Shown: one piece after another, positions 1 through 9,495 of the stretch | Layout: every line of letters starts with the position of its first letter | How positions within the stretch are numbered: the first letter of the stretch is position 1 | NCBI GenBank assembly: GCA_000729835.1 | Contig: JFHB01000274.1 | Location: 1 to 34,476, forward strand | Source: Atkinsonella hypoxylon | Taxonomy: Eukaryota > Ascomycota > Sordariomycetes > Hypocreales > Clavicipitaceae | DNA length: 34,476 nucleotides | Direction: 5' to 3' | Notes under the pieces: generated by a model | What the model was told of the DNA's origin: nothing | The model's input: only the letters and a program-made list of their open reading frames with translations | Database searches by the model: none | Program-made: the position numbers and the translations under genes

Positions 1-152
1 AAAAAATTTTTTTTTTATCCGAATCCTCGAATAACAGCGTCTCTCTGCCTCAGATATGTCCATAACTTGTAGAGACATTGGTGCGGATGCAAAAGCAAAG
101 GTCCTTTTTCTTTTGGGGTAGTCCTAATATATATTTCATCGCCTGGTGCAAA

Positions 153-1238
153 TCATTTATGATCAACTTTGGCTTTCTTTCCAGTCAATTTTTTCTTGAT
201 AGCACGGAGTCGTCCAGTCGCTTTGCCAAGAACAAAGGTGGCATACTCGCCATGTCCTTCCATCTCCAAGCTTGCGCGTCGTTTAATTCCCATGTATGTC
301 TCCCTGTCCTCCCCTTGTTCTCCGATCGGCACAACTATTCCTGCGTAGCGGCACAAGATGGCGTTCAAGATCATGCGACACATACGACCATTGCCGTCTC
401 TGAAAGGATGGATCTCAACAAATTTCAAAGAGTACTTGCTAGCAATGGAGAATGGGTCAATAGCCTTATTTTCTTCAGCAGAAGCCAGCTCTTTCTTCAG
501 GGATGCGCACATCTCTGTCATTTGTGCTGGGACGAATTTGGGTACCGTGAAATTGGTTGTGCCTGCTCCAACAATCACCGTTCGATAGATACCTCCATAT
601 TCCCCAGGGCTAACATCGTCCTCTCCATCTTCAACTATTGGGACACCCTTGACCAAGATTCTGTGAGTCTCCTTAATCAAGTCCTCTGACAAATCTTTTT
701 TCTGGACGACAAAAGCATCTATAATATAGAGGAAGGCGCGTGCATGTTGGACAACTTCGTTTCGACTCCGGAGAATATACTTGGCTGGCATGGTTTTGAG
801 GCTGGGTTGTTTGTAGTACAGCTCGAGTAATTTGCTTTCGTAATCAGGGTCTCTTTCCGAAATATCTTGGACATCCTCGCCAGCGAGAACCTTTCGACAG
901 AGATGAACTGTCAGTTCAAGCTCACATCCGGCCCGCTCTATCAAGTTACTCCCAAAGATGGCTCGGATCATTCCTTCATGAATTTCTTTGGTGAGTCTGT
1001 CTGCATTTTCACTGGTTTTCGGAATGGACTGAATAGCAGATAACCAAGATTTCGCTTTTGCAAAAAGCTCCTTTGGGTCGGAAATGTCGGCAACTTGTCG
1101 ATAGACATCGTCCGCGCGAATGGTCAAAGCAATGGAGGAATCTTCAGAAACGGATGGCCATCCCTTGGAAATTGTCTCACGGAGACTCTGCCTCATTTTG
1201 ATTCGTTTCTCAGGACTGGAGCTTCGAGAAGTCGACAT
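153..1238 (-). CDS. Fic-domain protein (probable protein AMP-transferase)
   Basis: The protein has 361 residues and one exon. The Fic signature HPFRDGNGRMCR lies at about residues 277-288; its His is the catalytic base and the GNGR loop binds nucleotide phosphates in this family. Upstream, PGEYGGIYR (about 211-219) and the following beta-strands fit the Fic flap that positions the target. An N-terminal helix holds GSNLIERAG (about 96-104), matching the S/T-xxx-E inhibitory motif that self-inhibits class II Fic enzymes, except that the usual G/N after Glu is Arg. Family members typically transfer AMP from ATP to Ser/Thr/Tyr of target proteins. No signal peptide or membrane segment is seen; the C terminus is Lys-rich. 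The frame stays open upstream to an in-frame TAA, but the first ATG is at 1238, with A at -3. The partner protein is unknown. The next gene, on the same strand, is 1.5 kb away, so no shared transcript is implied. Confidence 0.88.
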   Translation of the reverse strand: MSTSRSSSPEKRIKMRQSLRETISKGWPSVSEDSSIALTIRADDVYRQVADISDPKELFAKAKSWLSAIQSIPKTSENADRLTKEIHEGMIRAIFGSNLIERAGCELELTVHLCRKVLAGEDVQDISERDPDYESKLLELYYKQPSLKTMPAKYILRSRNEVVQHARAFLYIIDAFVVQKKDLSEDLIKETHRILVKGVPIVEDGEDDVSPGEYGGIYRTVIVGAGTTNFTVPKFVPAQMTEMCASLKKELASAEENKAIDPFSIASKYSLKFVEIHPFRDGNGRMCRMILNAILCRYAGIVVPIGEQGEDRETYMGIKRRASLEMEGHGEYATFVLGKATGRLRAIKKKLTGKKAKVDHK

Positions 1239-2795
1239 TCTGCTAGGAGAAAGTTCCAAGTTTTCCGAAAACAATTCCGCTAGAGATTTGCGGCGATGTT
1301 TTGACGGTGATGATATGGTGAGAAAAAAAAATTTTTTTTAAGAGGATCTGGTTTTGGTGGATGGCTAAAAATTTGATACATGGATAAAATTTGGTGAATG
1401 GATTTTAGAAAGAGAGGTTGCGTTAGTATATTTATTCTTAAATAGAACACTTCTAAAAAAAATTTTTTTTTTTTAAACTCTAAGCCTTCTTACATCCTGC
1501 AAACTCTATCCCGCATATCGTTATGCACACATTAAGGCTTAAAGGGATGCGTCAAATAGTTTGAGTCACTCTGTGTATTTTTATTTTTATTTATAGAAAA
1601 TAGTAAAGGTACATTCTTCGTTTTGGATTAGCTCTAACCGCATGGTTAAAGAATCACTACTGGTTGTTTTCCATAACATCTTCCAGTCTCATCTTAATAT
1701 TCCTTGTAATAGATTTTTTTTTTTTAGATACCCTAATTGACTAGTACTTCTGCGCCTTTAAGCCGCATGAGGACACTCTTACTAGGTTGCCCTAGTTGGA
1801 TGAAAACCCTCCTATGCTTCCTAGATACATTGTAATAGTTCTTTACTATAAACATTAGTCTCCTCGCTTTTTTCTTTAGTTTCACACCCTATGTTACGGG
1901 GTAAATCGTGGTATAAGTGGGGCTTCAATAAAGCTTGTAATGCAGGTTCCGATGGGGCACGTAAATGGGGATACAGTAACTCTCAGGTCCATGCATTAGT
2001 ACAGAGCGGAGCCAGAGCGGGTGTTATGCTCAGCATATACTCATCACACAGTATTAATTTCTAAGCAAGAGACCTAGAGTCTATAGAGCGCGCATTTCTA
2101 TAGCACTATACTTACTACTATATTAGTGCGCTATACCACTATATATAAAAATGTTTAATTCGCACTAATACACTGCGTATTCTGTATATACTGGGCATAT
2201 ACTAAACGCTTCACCGCCTACTATTCTGGCCAAAAATACACCCTTTTTGGCTCCGCTCTGAAATTTCCTTGAACCCCGCCACGTGACCCTACGTTGTGTT
2301 CAACCTACGGAATATATTATAACTGGGGCATGCAGCTTGTGAATCCGGGGAGCAGCAACTACTGCCCCACGGGGTTCTGTTAACCTTTCTCTTTGTTAAA
2401 AAAGAAACCCTTACCGCAATGGGTCCGTAGGAGGGAGGACTGGGATGGTCTCGCCTGACTTGCGGATTGACAATCAAGTGGCTACATTGAAGCTTTTTGA
2501 ACAACATGTCACTGTCAGGAAGAGGCCGGAGTAAATAAAACCACCCTTATATTCAGCGCTAAAACATTTGCAAAGACAGGTAGCTTTGTCGGAAAATAAA
2601 CTAGACAGACATTGGATGCAAAGAGAGGCAAAAGCACATATACTGATGGCAAGAATAATTCTCCATCCAGCGGGGAAAATCCTACACCAACGGGGTTTTC
2701 AAAACACCCTTTAACGCCGCAACTTGTCTTTCGTGGCCCACCATAGAGCATATAGGCGTACTGTATACACCATTTTGCTTGATAGTCGTGTCCAC
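1239..2795. other. Intergenic region, AT-rich in part, no gene seen
   Basis: No convincing coding frame was found. The stretch contains A/T homopolymer blocks near 1323-1340 and 1456-1476. A TA-rich segment at about 2085-2215 looks like mutated repeat DNA, and an inverted-repeat pair at 2002-2260 is listed separately. The short frames on the minus strand (2289-2751) have no recognisable domain or composition. Confidence 0.5.
2002..2260. repeat. 12-bp inverted repeat pair enclosing a TA-rich segment
   Basis: CAGAGCGGAGCC at 2002-2013 is found as its exact reverse complement at 2249-2260. The roughly 235 bp between them are TA-rich, unlike the arms. This could be a small non-autonomous transposon relic (MITE-like), but I see no clear target-site duplication next to the arms. 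Confidence 0.4.
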
Positions 2796-3584
2796 TTATG
2801 CCGTGAACTCAACAGCGCGTCTCTGCTCGTTATGCTCCTCGTCATACTCCTCGTCCTCAACGATCTCATTGTTGTTGTTTCGCTTGACCTTGGCAGCGGC
2901 AGCATCATTAGCGGGAGCACCGTTAGCGGGAGCACCACCAGCAGGAGCACCATTAGCGGGAGCACCACCAGCGGGAGCTTGGACCATCTGGACGGGAACG
3001 ACACCGCCGAAGGGCCCTGCTCGAGCTGCATTCTGGCATCGGACCAGGCAGACGTTGTTCTGGCCGGCAACGGTACCAGTACACTGCTGGTTGGCGGGGA
3101 TAGTAGCCTGAAGGGGATGATCGGATTTATTCCCGGTACGGCTAATACCACGGGTGCCAGCAACATTCTGAGTGACCTGAATTTTCTGCCAATTCTGAGC
3201 AGTACCATCGCTGTTGATCATGCAGTCGTAAGGACCGGCACCGTCACCGTTGATCTGGTGCAAGGTCATGGTGAGCGCACCACCAGGAGTGACCTTGGGA
3301 AGAGCGCCGCCATTTTCGGCCAAAATTTTCTGCGTTCCAGTCTCGACGTTGTTGGCACCGCCCTTGACGGTCTCACCAACCGTTCTGGCAGCTGCGTTTC
3401 TGAAGCGAGTGGCATCCTGCTGGAAAGGTTTCGGTTTAGTTCCGTTACGAGGAGTAGAGGAGATGACTCCAAGGGCCGAGCCCTTGCCACCGGCGTTGCC
3501 AACGGCGTTGGTGATAACGGAGTGGCCAGCGACGAGCTGGGCAGCCAAGATGGCGGAGGTAGCGAGGATGGACTTGAAAGACAT
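2796..3584 (-). CDS. Egh16/GEgh16-type secreted protein (DUF3129-like, appressorium-associated family)
   Basis: The protein has 262 residues and one exon. Residues 1-20 form a signal peptide (MSFKSILATSAILAAQLVAG), so the mature protein would start HSVITNAVGN. The core (about 21-190) has the features I associate with the Egh16/MAS3/GAS family of powdery mildew, rice blast and insect-pathogenic fungi: GNAGGKGSALGV, PFQQDATRF and LHQINGDGAGPYDC, plus four cysteines (121, 168, 179, 183). Family members are linked to appressorium formation and virulence; their biochemical activity is not settled to my knowledge. The C terminus is unusual. A Gly/Ala/Pro/Asn repeat (about 203-226) is followed by KVKR, an Asn run, an acidic stretch and QRR, with two dibasic sites that a Kex2-like protease could cut. 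The ATG at 3584 directly precedes the signal peptide, and a TATA-like site lies about 215 bp upstream. The plus-strand frame over the same region is a shadow. Confidence 0.85.
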   Translation of the reverse strand: MSFKSILATSAILAAQLVAGHSVITNAVGNAGGKGSALGVISSTPRNGTKPKPFQQDATRFRNAAARTVGETVKGGANNVETGTQKILAENGGALPKVTPGGALTMTLHQINGDGAGPYDCMINSDGTAQNWQKIQVTQNVAGTRGISRTGNKSDHPLQATIPANQQCTGTVAGQNNVCLVRCQNAARAGPFGGVVPVQMVQAPAGGAPANGAPAGGAPANGAPANDAAAAKVKRNNNNEIVEDEEYDEEHNEQRRAVEFTA

Positions 3585-3797
3585 GTTGATTTATGGGGGG
3601 GTTTTTTTTTTTTTGAAATGAGAGTGGTGTTAAGAAAATTTGGAAATGAGCGTTGTGTAAGATTATTATAAATCTGCCCAGCAGAAGAACTTTGAGCGAA
3701 TGAACAAAAAGAAGCTGCTTTGCAAGCGTCTGTTGTTGAAAGTGGTTGACGATGAGAGAGTGAGAAAACAAAGACTATGTGATGAGGTCGTCGGGAT

Positions 3798-3809
3798 ATC
3801 TTTATACTC
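3798..3809 (-). promoter_or_regulatory. TATA-like core promoter of the Egh16-type gene
   Basis: On the minus strand this reads GAGTATAAAGAT, 214 bp or more before the ATG at 3584. The stretch between is pyrimidine-rich with CAAC/CAACAACAG-type segments, typical of a fungal 5' leader. A second, weaker TATA-like site (TTTATAATAA, near 3661-3672) could serve a shorter leader. Confidence 0.5.
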
Positions 3810-5907
3810 GGGATGAATTCCTACAACCCCGTTTGAGTTCGCCACGAACGGCAACTAACCGCTTAGCTTGATGAGTCCTCGTTAAGCCTGTTCACGTCAA
3901 TGGTTTTCCCACTTACTCCGTGCTCCAAGAACGACTGACACATCGGCTTTTCTTTTCTTTTTTTTTTTTTTGCAAATCGAAAACCCGTTCGACGTCGGTT
4001 TCAGCCCGACTCCGCGCCAACGGGGTGAACCACTCCGAGAGCTGTCATCGTGACGGTTTTCGTTTCAGGGAACAGTAGAAGCAATGAGTTCCCGCGAGGT
4101 GCGCTGCCAGTCGTGCTCGACCCAGTCATATTGTGCATGGTCTATTGCAGGGAGACTCTATGTATCGGTTGTGTCCGAGGCTGTAGTTGGCGGAGGTGCT
4201 GTGATGATGAGACGTCTGAATATCAACTCGTGGCGTTTTGCTCCTGCGTCTCAAGGTCTAGGTGGGGCGTTTTGAGTGGCAGAATAGCATATGGCTTAGC
4301 AAAACAGTAGATACAGTGTGAATTAGTGGCATATGCTAGGCAGTATGTCCGCTGAAGACGCTGCACATTAATAGTACTGACACTGTTACACTGTGGGATT
4401 TCACCACCATGCGAATCTCTGTCACCGCTTGCTGAATTAGGTCGTCAAAAGACCCCAACGCCCCTGCCTCCCTTGCATCCAAGGGGCCGTGCGCCTCATT
4501 TGACACACAACATCATCATCGTCAGACAGACTATTCCGTAGTAATACCCCGTCCGTACGGAGCACATTGCACCAGTACTGACAGATATCTCCCGAGCTTA
4601 AGCGATTGGCGGAAATGGCATTTTACTACAACCCCACCAGCGTTCCATATACATATATTCCGTAGTATTATTCCATTATGGTACAGATTTGGAGCTCCAG
4701 CCCGAGGAGCATCCGCACGTGCCTTCGTGGCGTCTCACTGACCATAATCGTCTCCAGACAATCCCACCTATCACGCCGAGACGCCTTGCGACAAAGAGGC
4801 GAATTTACGCCTCAAGGGGCCGTCCCTTCAGGGGACGATTTTATTTCCGGCATGTCAAATCTTTCAGCCGATGTCACGTCGATTCACTTTGATTAGGAAA
4901 GGGGTTGAGAGGCCCAGACTCCAAGCAACGACTCGGACGTCTTTCAAGTCAACAATTTCCTGTTTCAATGATAGACGTCGCAATATACTAAAGCTTCAAT
5001 CCGTGACCCCTTATGGTGTGGTCTCTTGTCATTCCGCCCCTGACTGTCTTGGCTCTCCTCGCAGCACAATCCTTCTTGACCGAGCAAGGCCAAGACTTGT
5101 ACCGCGGGAAGAGAGGTCCATTCTCCCAGGCTTATTCTCACTTCTCCACAGCCCATAGTTATTGTGCAAAAGGAGAAAAATTCTCCAAGTGCATCTTATT
5201 ATGCACCATCTGAGACGTACATCCAGGCAGCAATCGCGGGTAAGCGTCTTACGTCGCAGCGAACGCTTCACTCCAAGCAAATAGAAACTTATGCTGAAAA
5301 CTGTCTATAAGCCCTTCTACTTGCGACAGACTGTTTTCGGGCGCGGCAGCCCGGGAATTAAATAGTGTGCACATAGTCACCATATGTCGTGACAGCTTTT
5401 TCTCCCACAGCGCCTCAAAGGCCATGACGTGCACCGCTCAAACTATGAAGTCAGCAGAGTGAACAATGCGAATATTTCATCACCTGTAAGACTCACTGCT
5501 GTCCACATGAGCTGCATGTACCGGGCCCTTCCGCCCGTGACCTGCATTAGCCGATGTCGGGTCACTACCCAGTCCAGCCACTTGACCGCCTCGCTCATCG
5601 TGACGCTTGTCAGAGACCCTCAAAGGTCATGTTGTACAGACATTACTTTTTTTGGGTTCATGTGGAGGACTCAACTTGACCTACAAACACGTCTTAGCCT
5701 GTCCCTTACCTAGCAGCTTGACGAATAAACCATTTGCTTGAAAATTAGTATGCACACACTAGGGCCGTGCCTGACATATGACATCACTCAAATATGAGAC
5801 TGCTCAGGGCTGCTTCGAGCATGTGCTTTGGAGGTCATGAATATCATAATGTACAGGATATATACAGAAGGGATGGGTATATATACAGGGGGCGTGTCTT
5901 CCAAGTC
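3810..5907. other. 2.1-kb intergenic region without a supported gene
   Basis: The stretch contains a T-rich tract (about 3950-3971), two copies of ATTCCGTAGTA-type sequence (near 4532 and 4657) with a nearby CCGTACGG palindrome, and a pyrimidine-rich stretch. Several short frames exist. Only the one at 5013-5213 (66 codons with a true ATG and a hydrophobic start) is discussed, as a weak possibility, in the findings. No RNA gene was seen. Confidence 0.5.
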
Positions 5908-7149
5908 CTAGTCTATCCTCCTTCGTTTCTTAGTCAATTCCTGTATAGGTTTCTGGATCTTGCTCGCTGACTTCTCCGGGCTTCTCCGTACTTCTTGCGC
6001 AGAAGATCTAGTCCCTCGACTAGCCATAAAGGACTTATGCAAAGGTGAACGTTGATGTGTTGAAGCAGATGCCTTTTTCGAGACGATGGATCGGAAATCC
6101 ATACAAGATGCGGCGGACACTTCTGGTCGAGGGGTAGGGGTTTCGGAATCTAGGATATCGTGCATAGGTGGATTATAGGCAAAGTCAAGGTACGCGAAGT
6201 CATCTTCGGGGTATTGTGCGGTAGAAAAGTCTTCATCATCATCCAGGTTGATGATATTACCAACAATATCTTTGTGATCTGTGTCTTTGGGAAATTCACC
6301 AACAGCAGGAGGACTCTCGACAGAGTCGCAAAGAGATGTGATGGCGGTATCACAATCGTCACAATGCGATGTCTCGTCATTGTCTTCAAGATACCGTTGG
6401 CGGATAAGATCAGGGATACTGTGTCCCGAGTCGGATCCAGAAAACGACATAGATCGATTTGTCGAGTAGTCGTTTGACTCAACGTCTGATGACGATGATG
6501 ATACAGAAGACTCTGACAGTAAGGCTTCAGACGGGCAGGGTGACAAGGGTCGGCAGTGATGGTGCTGATGGTGCTGATGGTGCTGATCGTGGGCTTCGCT
6601 CTTGACTGAGGATGGCTCGGTGGTCATGACGGGACTAGTAGTAAAAAAATGGTCGTCTGTGAAGGGAGATGTGAAGGGAGAAGGGACATCGCCGACGCAG
6701 CTGGCCGCGGTGCTAATCGAATCGTTTTCGGACAAGGATGATGCCGACGATGAGGTGGAGTAGGCATCGCGACGATCAAGGTAGTTATCGGGAATGTAAG
6801 TAGCAAAGTAACGAACAACAGAGTCGTATGACTTGGTTCGAAATAGTTGCAGAGCTTGGTTCCACTGCTTAGTGCCCATAAGCTTCGGATTAGCAATGAT
6901 TTCGACGGCCAGCGTCTCCAGGGACTCGTTGAGCTCACGGAGACGCAGTTGCCGCCGTTCAGCCATCATCCGGTGAAACTCATCTGCAGTATCGGCGTCG
7001 CGGGAGATTTCGTAGACATCGTGGTGAAAAGCTTCGGGGTCTTGGAGGGTGTAGGAAAAGGTGTTGTACTGATCGTGTAGCGTAGTGAAAAGATGATCTC
7101 TTTTCATGCCAAACTTCCAGGCTGGCCAGGCCCAAGCCGGGTCTTCCAT
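5908..7149 (-). CDS. Hypothetical acidic, Ser-rich protein with C-terminal basic NLS-like tail
   Basis: The protein has 413 residues, one exon and an ATG at 7149. I do not recognise a named domain. Residues 1-125 look ordered and alpha-helical, start with an unusually Trp-rich segment (WAWPAWKFG), and include RQLRLRELNESLETLAVEI and RTKSYDSVVRYFATYIPDNY. This part is probably the conserved domain. From about 130 the sequence is disordered: Ser/Thr-rich tracts, a His/Gln run (HDQHHQHHQHHH, about 188-199), a CDDCD pair and acidic stretches (NLDDDEDF). The end is basic and closes with KKRRRID, a probable nuclear localisation signal. There is no signal peptide or membrane helix. A nuclear or regulatory role is inference from composition only. 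A CTACAG acceptor-like site about 45-50 bp upstream of the ATG hints at an intron in the 5' leader, which I cannot delimit. Confidence 0.72.
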   Translation of the reverse strand: MEDPAWAWPAWKFGMKRDHLFTTLHDQYNTFSYTLQDPEAFHHDVYEISRDADTADEFHRMMAERRQLRLRELNESLETLAVEIIANPKLMGTKQWNQALQLFRTKSYDSVVRYFATYIPDNYLDRRDAYSTSSSASSLSENDSISTAASCVGDVPSPFTSPFTDDHFFTTSPVMTTEPSSVKSEAHDQHHQHHQHHHCRPLSPCPSEALLSESSVSSSSSDVESNDYSTNRSMSFSGSDSGHSIPDLIRQRYLEDNDETSHCDDCDTAITSLCDSVESPPAVGEFPKDTDHKDIVGNIINLDDDEDFSTAQYPEDDFAYLDFAYNPPMHDILDSETPTPRPEVSAASCMDFRSIVSKKASASTHQRSPLHKSFMASRGTRSSAQEVRRSPEKSASKIQKPIQELTKKRRRID

Positions 7150-8052
7150 CGCGGGTAGCGAGGGAACACGGTTGAAGATCGACGAGGAGAAACTGTAGAC
7201 AGAGAAAGGGTGAGCCCGTCAAAGCTGAGCGTATAAACGCCTAATGTGCAATCGGCACATAGAACGCCTTCAGATCTTGGGAGTAGTGCTGGTGTCCATA
7301 GCGACAACCTGATGACGACTGTTGATGAGATACAGTGCGTCTTGCTCGTGCTTGTTAGAGATTGTGTATCATGGAGAAAGAGGTTCAGTGGGCGGAGTTC
7401 AAGATGGGTCGACCTCTCTGGGACTGACGAAAACAGCCGACCAGCTCGTTGGGGGATCGCGTACTAGCAACATAACTTCAGGTCGTCAAGGCGCCATGTC
7501 AGAGCGTGTGCATTGCGGCCTGAGGCATGATACCACAGCAGATTTGATTGGACACCATGTTGAACAATGCATACCGCCGCCACTTTGTTGGACCAGTGAG
7601 AGTGAGGTGTGAGGGCTGCCAAGCCAATAATGAACGAATGTGTGGGGGTCTTGTCAATGCATGGTGGGTCGAGCCTCGCCTGATGCGACCAGCACAAACA
7701 GTACTTCGTAAGCTGATGGAAATACACTGCGTGACTTCGCCGCCTAACCAAGCAGTTGGGAAAACAACCAGTTTGAAAAGGAATACGGTATCTACTTAGA
7801 GACGATAGGGCTTCAGAGATTCTGGGGTAGGGAAGTTAATTCAATTAAGCTTATAAGACTAGAAAATACTTCTTATTCATCCAGGTTACACTACTGCAAA
7901 TGGGAGTACTAGCTAGCATATGAACTGCAAGAGCTATCACGCATGTCTCGCAACTGGGTCTCTCGAGGCCTCGAGATCAAGTCCCACTCCTTTCCGATGG
8001 ATAGATACATGCTAGGGGTGTTACGACGAGTACCTTGGAACAAGTTCATGAA

Positions 8053-8070
8053 TACCTACCTAGGTAGGTA
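8053..8070. repeat. Perfect 18-bp palindrome of TACCTACC/GGTAGGTA
   Basis: TACCTACCTAGGTAGGTA is its own reverse complement. The same AGGTA/TACCT words recur upstream of the kinase at 9148-9184. This may be a dyad binding site or a hairpin; its function is unknown. Confidence 0.7.
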
Positions 8071-9147
8071 ATCAACTCCCTGCAAGCGACTAGCTTACTC
8101 GTGGCGGTGCATCAGAGATCGGTTGGAGGCGCAATCGTATCACCTGCACTGCCACATTTTGTCGATGAACACGAGAACAAGTGACAGCTGACGGCAAAAC
8201 CTTTTCTCGGTCTGTGAAGGCCGCAAAAACCTCACGGTTGGGAGAACTCACCATTTAGAAATACAGCTTGTAAGTCAGTCTGTCATCAAAGAAGTGAAGT
8301 AGAATTTACTGTCGTCGAAGAAGTGAATTTACTTATATCCACGTCTTGACATGTATCTCCAAAACAGCGTCAGCTGTCCAGCTGACTTTGATGTTCCGCT
8401 CCTAAAACACAAGATTGCCCCCGGGGGTTTTTTTTTTTTTTTTTTTTTTCTTTAGAAGGTGGTTGAGACTAATGTTGTTGTTAACCTAAAGCACCACCAA
8501 TGTGAGTGAGATATGCAGTTACTCACCCAGTCCGTGTCTTGGTCAGCGACCTTTAATTCCGCCAACCTCCATTTCGCGGGCTGTCTTGACGTCATATCCT
8601 GGATCCTACCACTCAGCCGACTCCGACCGACGGGCACGAGTTGTACTCACTCTGGCAGTCGCCTGTTGCCTTGTTCCAGCAATGACTTCTTCCTCCTGAG
8701 GTTGAAGGCTGCTCACGACGAGCCTCTTAGCGCAGGCGTTTTCTCGTCTTGCCTCGCATTGTCCCATCAGCAGGCCTCCTGGTTGACTGGATTCTCACCT
8801 GCACATCTCACGTTGACGGGCGTCGTGGCGCCTTTCCACTCCCGCATTTATACGCAGTAGCCCGCCATGATTTGTAGTTGGTTGTTGGACTTTTCTGTCT
8901 TCAATTTATAGACCATTCTCGAGCGCTCTTCTATTTTGACAACTCATCCTCTGATTACGTGCCGTCACCCATCGTCGAGCTGACAAACACCCACTTCGGG
9001 AAGCCAAGCCAAGCCTAGCCTCATTCTATTACTCCGTCCAAGCGTGCTTGATTCCAGCCAACCCACAACAAGTATTCAGGTCTGGTACATGTCAGGGCTC
9101 CGCTACTAGCTGTGCGCTGCTCCGCTACCATTTGCAAGGACGAGCAA

Positions 9148-9184
9148 GGTAGGTACGTAGGTGCCTACCTACCTAGGTACCTAA
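9148..9184. repeat. Cluster of AGGTA/TACCT direct and inverted motifs
   Basis: About seven overlapping copies of GTAGGT/ACCTAC words in both orientations, including GTAGGTGCCTAC and ACCTAGGT palindromes, lie about 360 bp before the kinase ATG. They match the words of the 18-bp palindrome at 8053. Confidence 0.6.
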
Positions 9185-9240
9185 GCTGCTACCTCTGTGG
9201 CTTGCTCAGCCCAGCCACAACATTGAACCCAGCCTGGCCG

Positions 9241-9288
9241 CGCCCGAACGCCCTAACGCCCTAGCGCCCTAGCGCCCTAACGCCCTAA
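9241..9288. repeat. Six tandem 8-bp telomere-like units (CGCCCTAA/G)
   Basis: The units are CGCCCGAA, CGCCCTAA, CGCCCTAG twice, then CGCCCTAA twice. Each contains CCCTAA or a one-base variant, the fungal telomere repeat, with CG inserted. They lie about 250 bp before the kinase ATG, in its promoter or leader. Six identical-length units are too regular for chance, but they are not a true telomere. Confidence 0.75.
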
Positions 9289-9495
9289 CAAGCCGCCTGT
9301 TTGCCCCACGCTAACTACTCTGTCGAGTCAACTGGATTTCCACTAGGTCCCGCCCCTCCCCCCCGCTGCTCCCCGTCCCGCCGTTAGACCAGTACCACCA
9401 TCAGACCGACCGACCGACCACACACGGTCTCTCGTTTTCCCATCACCAACGGCCCGCTTGCTGCCTTGGATACATCGTCACCTTCTCAACTCCAC

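Noticed and set aside
78..689. 203-codon plus-strand frame over the Fic gene
   Set aside because: It lies antisense to a complete Fic domain and shows no domain of its own.
1239..1274. TTG-started 12-codon extension of the Fic protein
   Set aside because: No ATG exists in frame between 1238 and the upstream stop, so ATG at 1238 is preferred.
2724..3671. 315-codon plus-strand frame over the Egh16-type gene
   Set aside because: It is the antisense shadow of the minus-strand gene, which has the signal peptide, family motifs and a promoter; the plus frame is a repetitive Ser/Gly/Val translation.
4084..4275. 63-codon ATG frame with several Cys
   Set aside because: No signal peptide, no repeat or domain, and ordinary random-frame composition.
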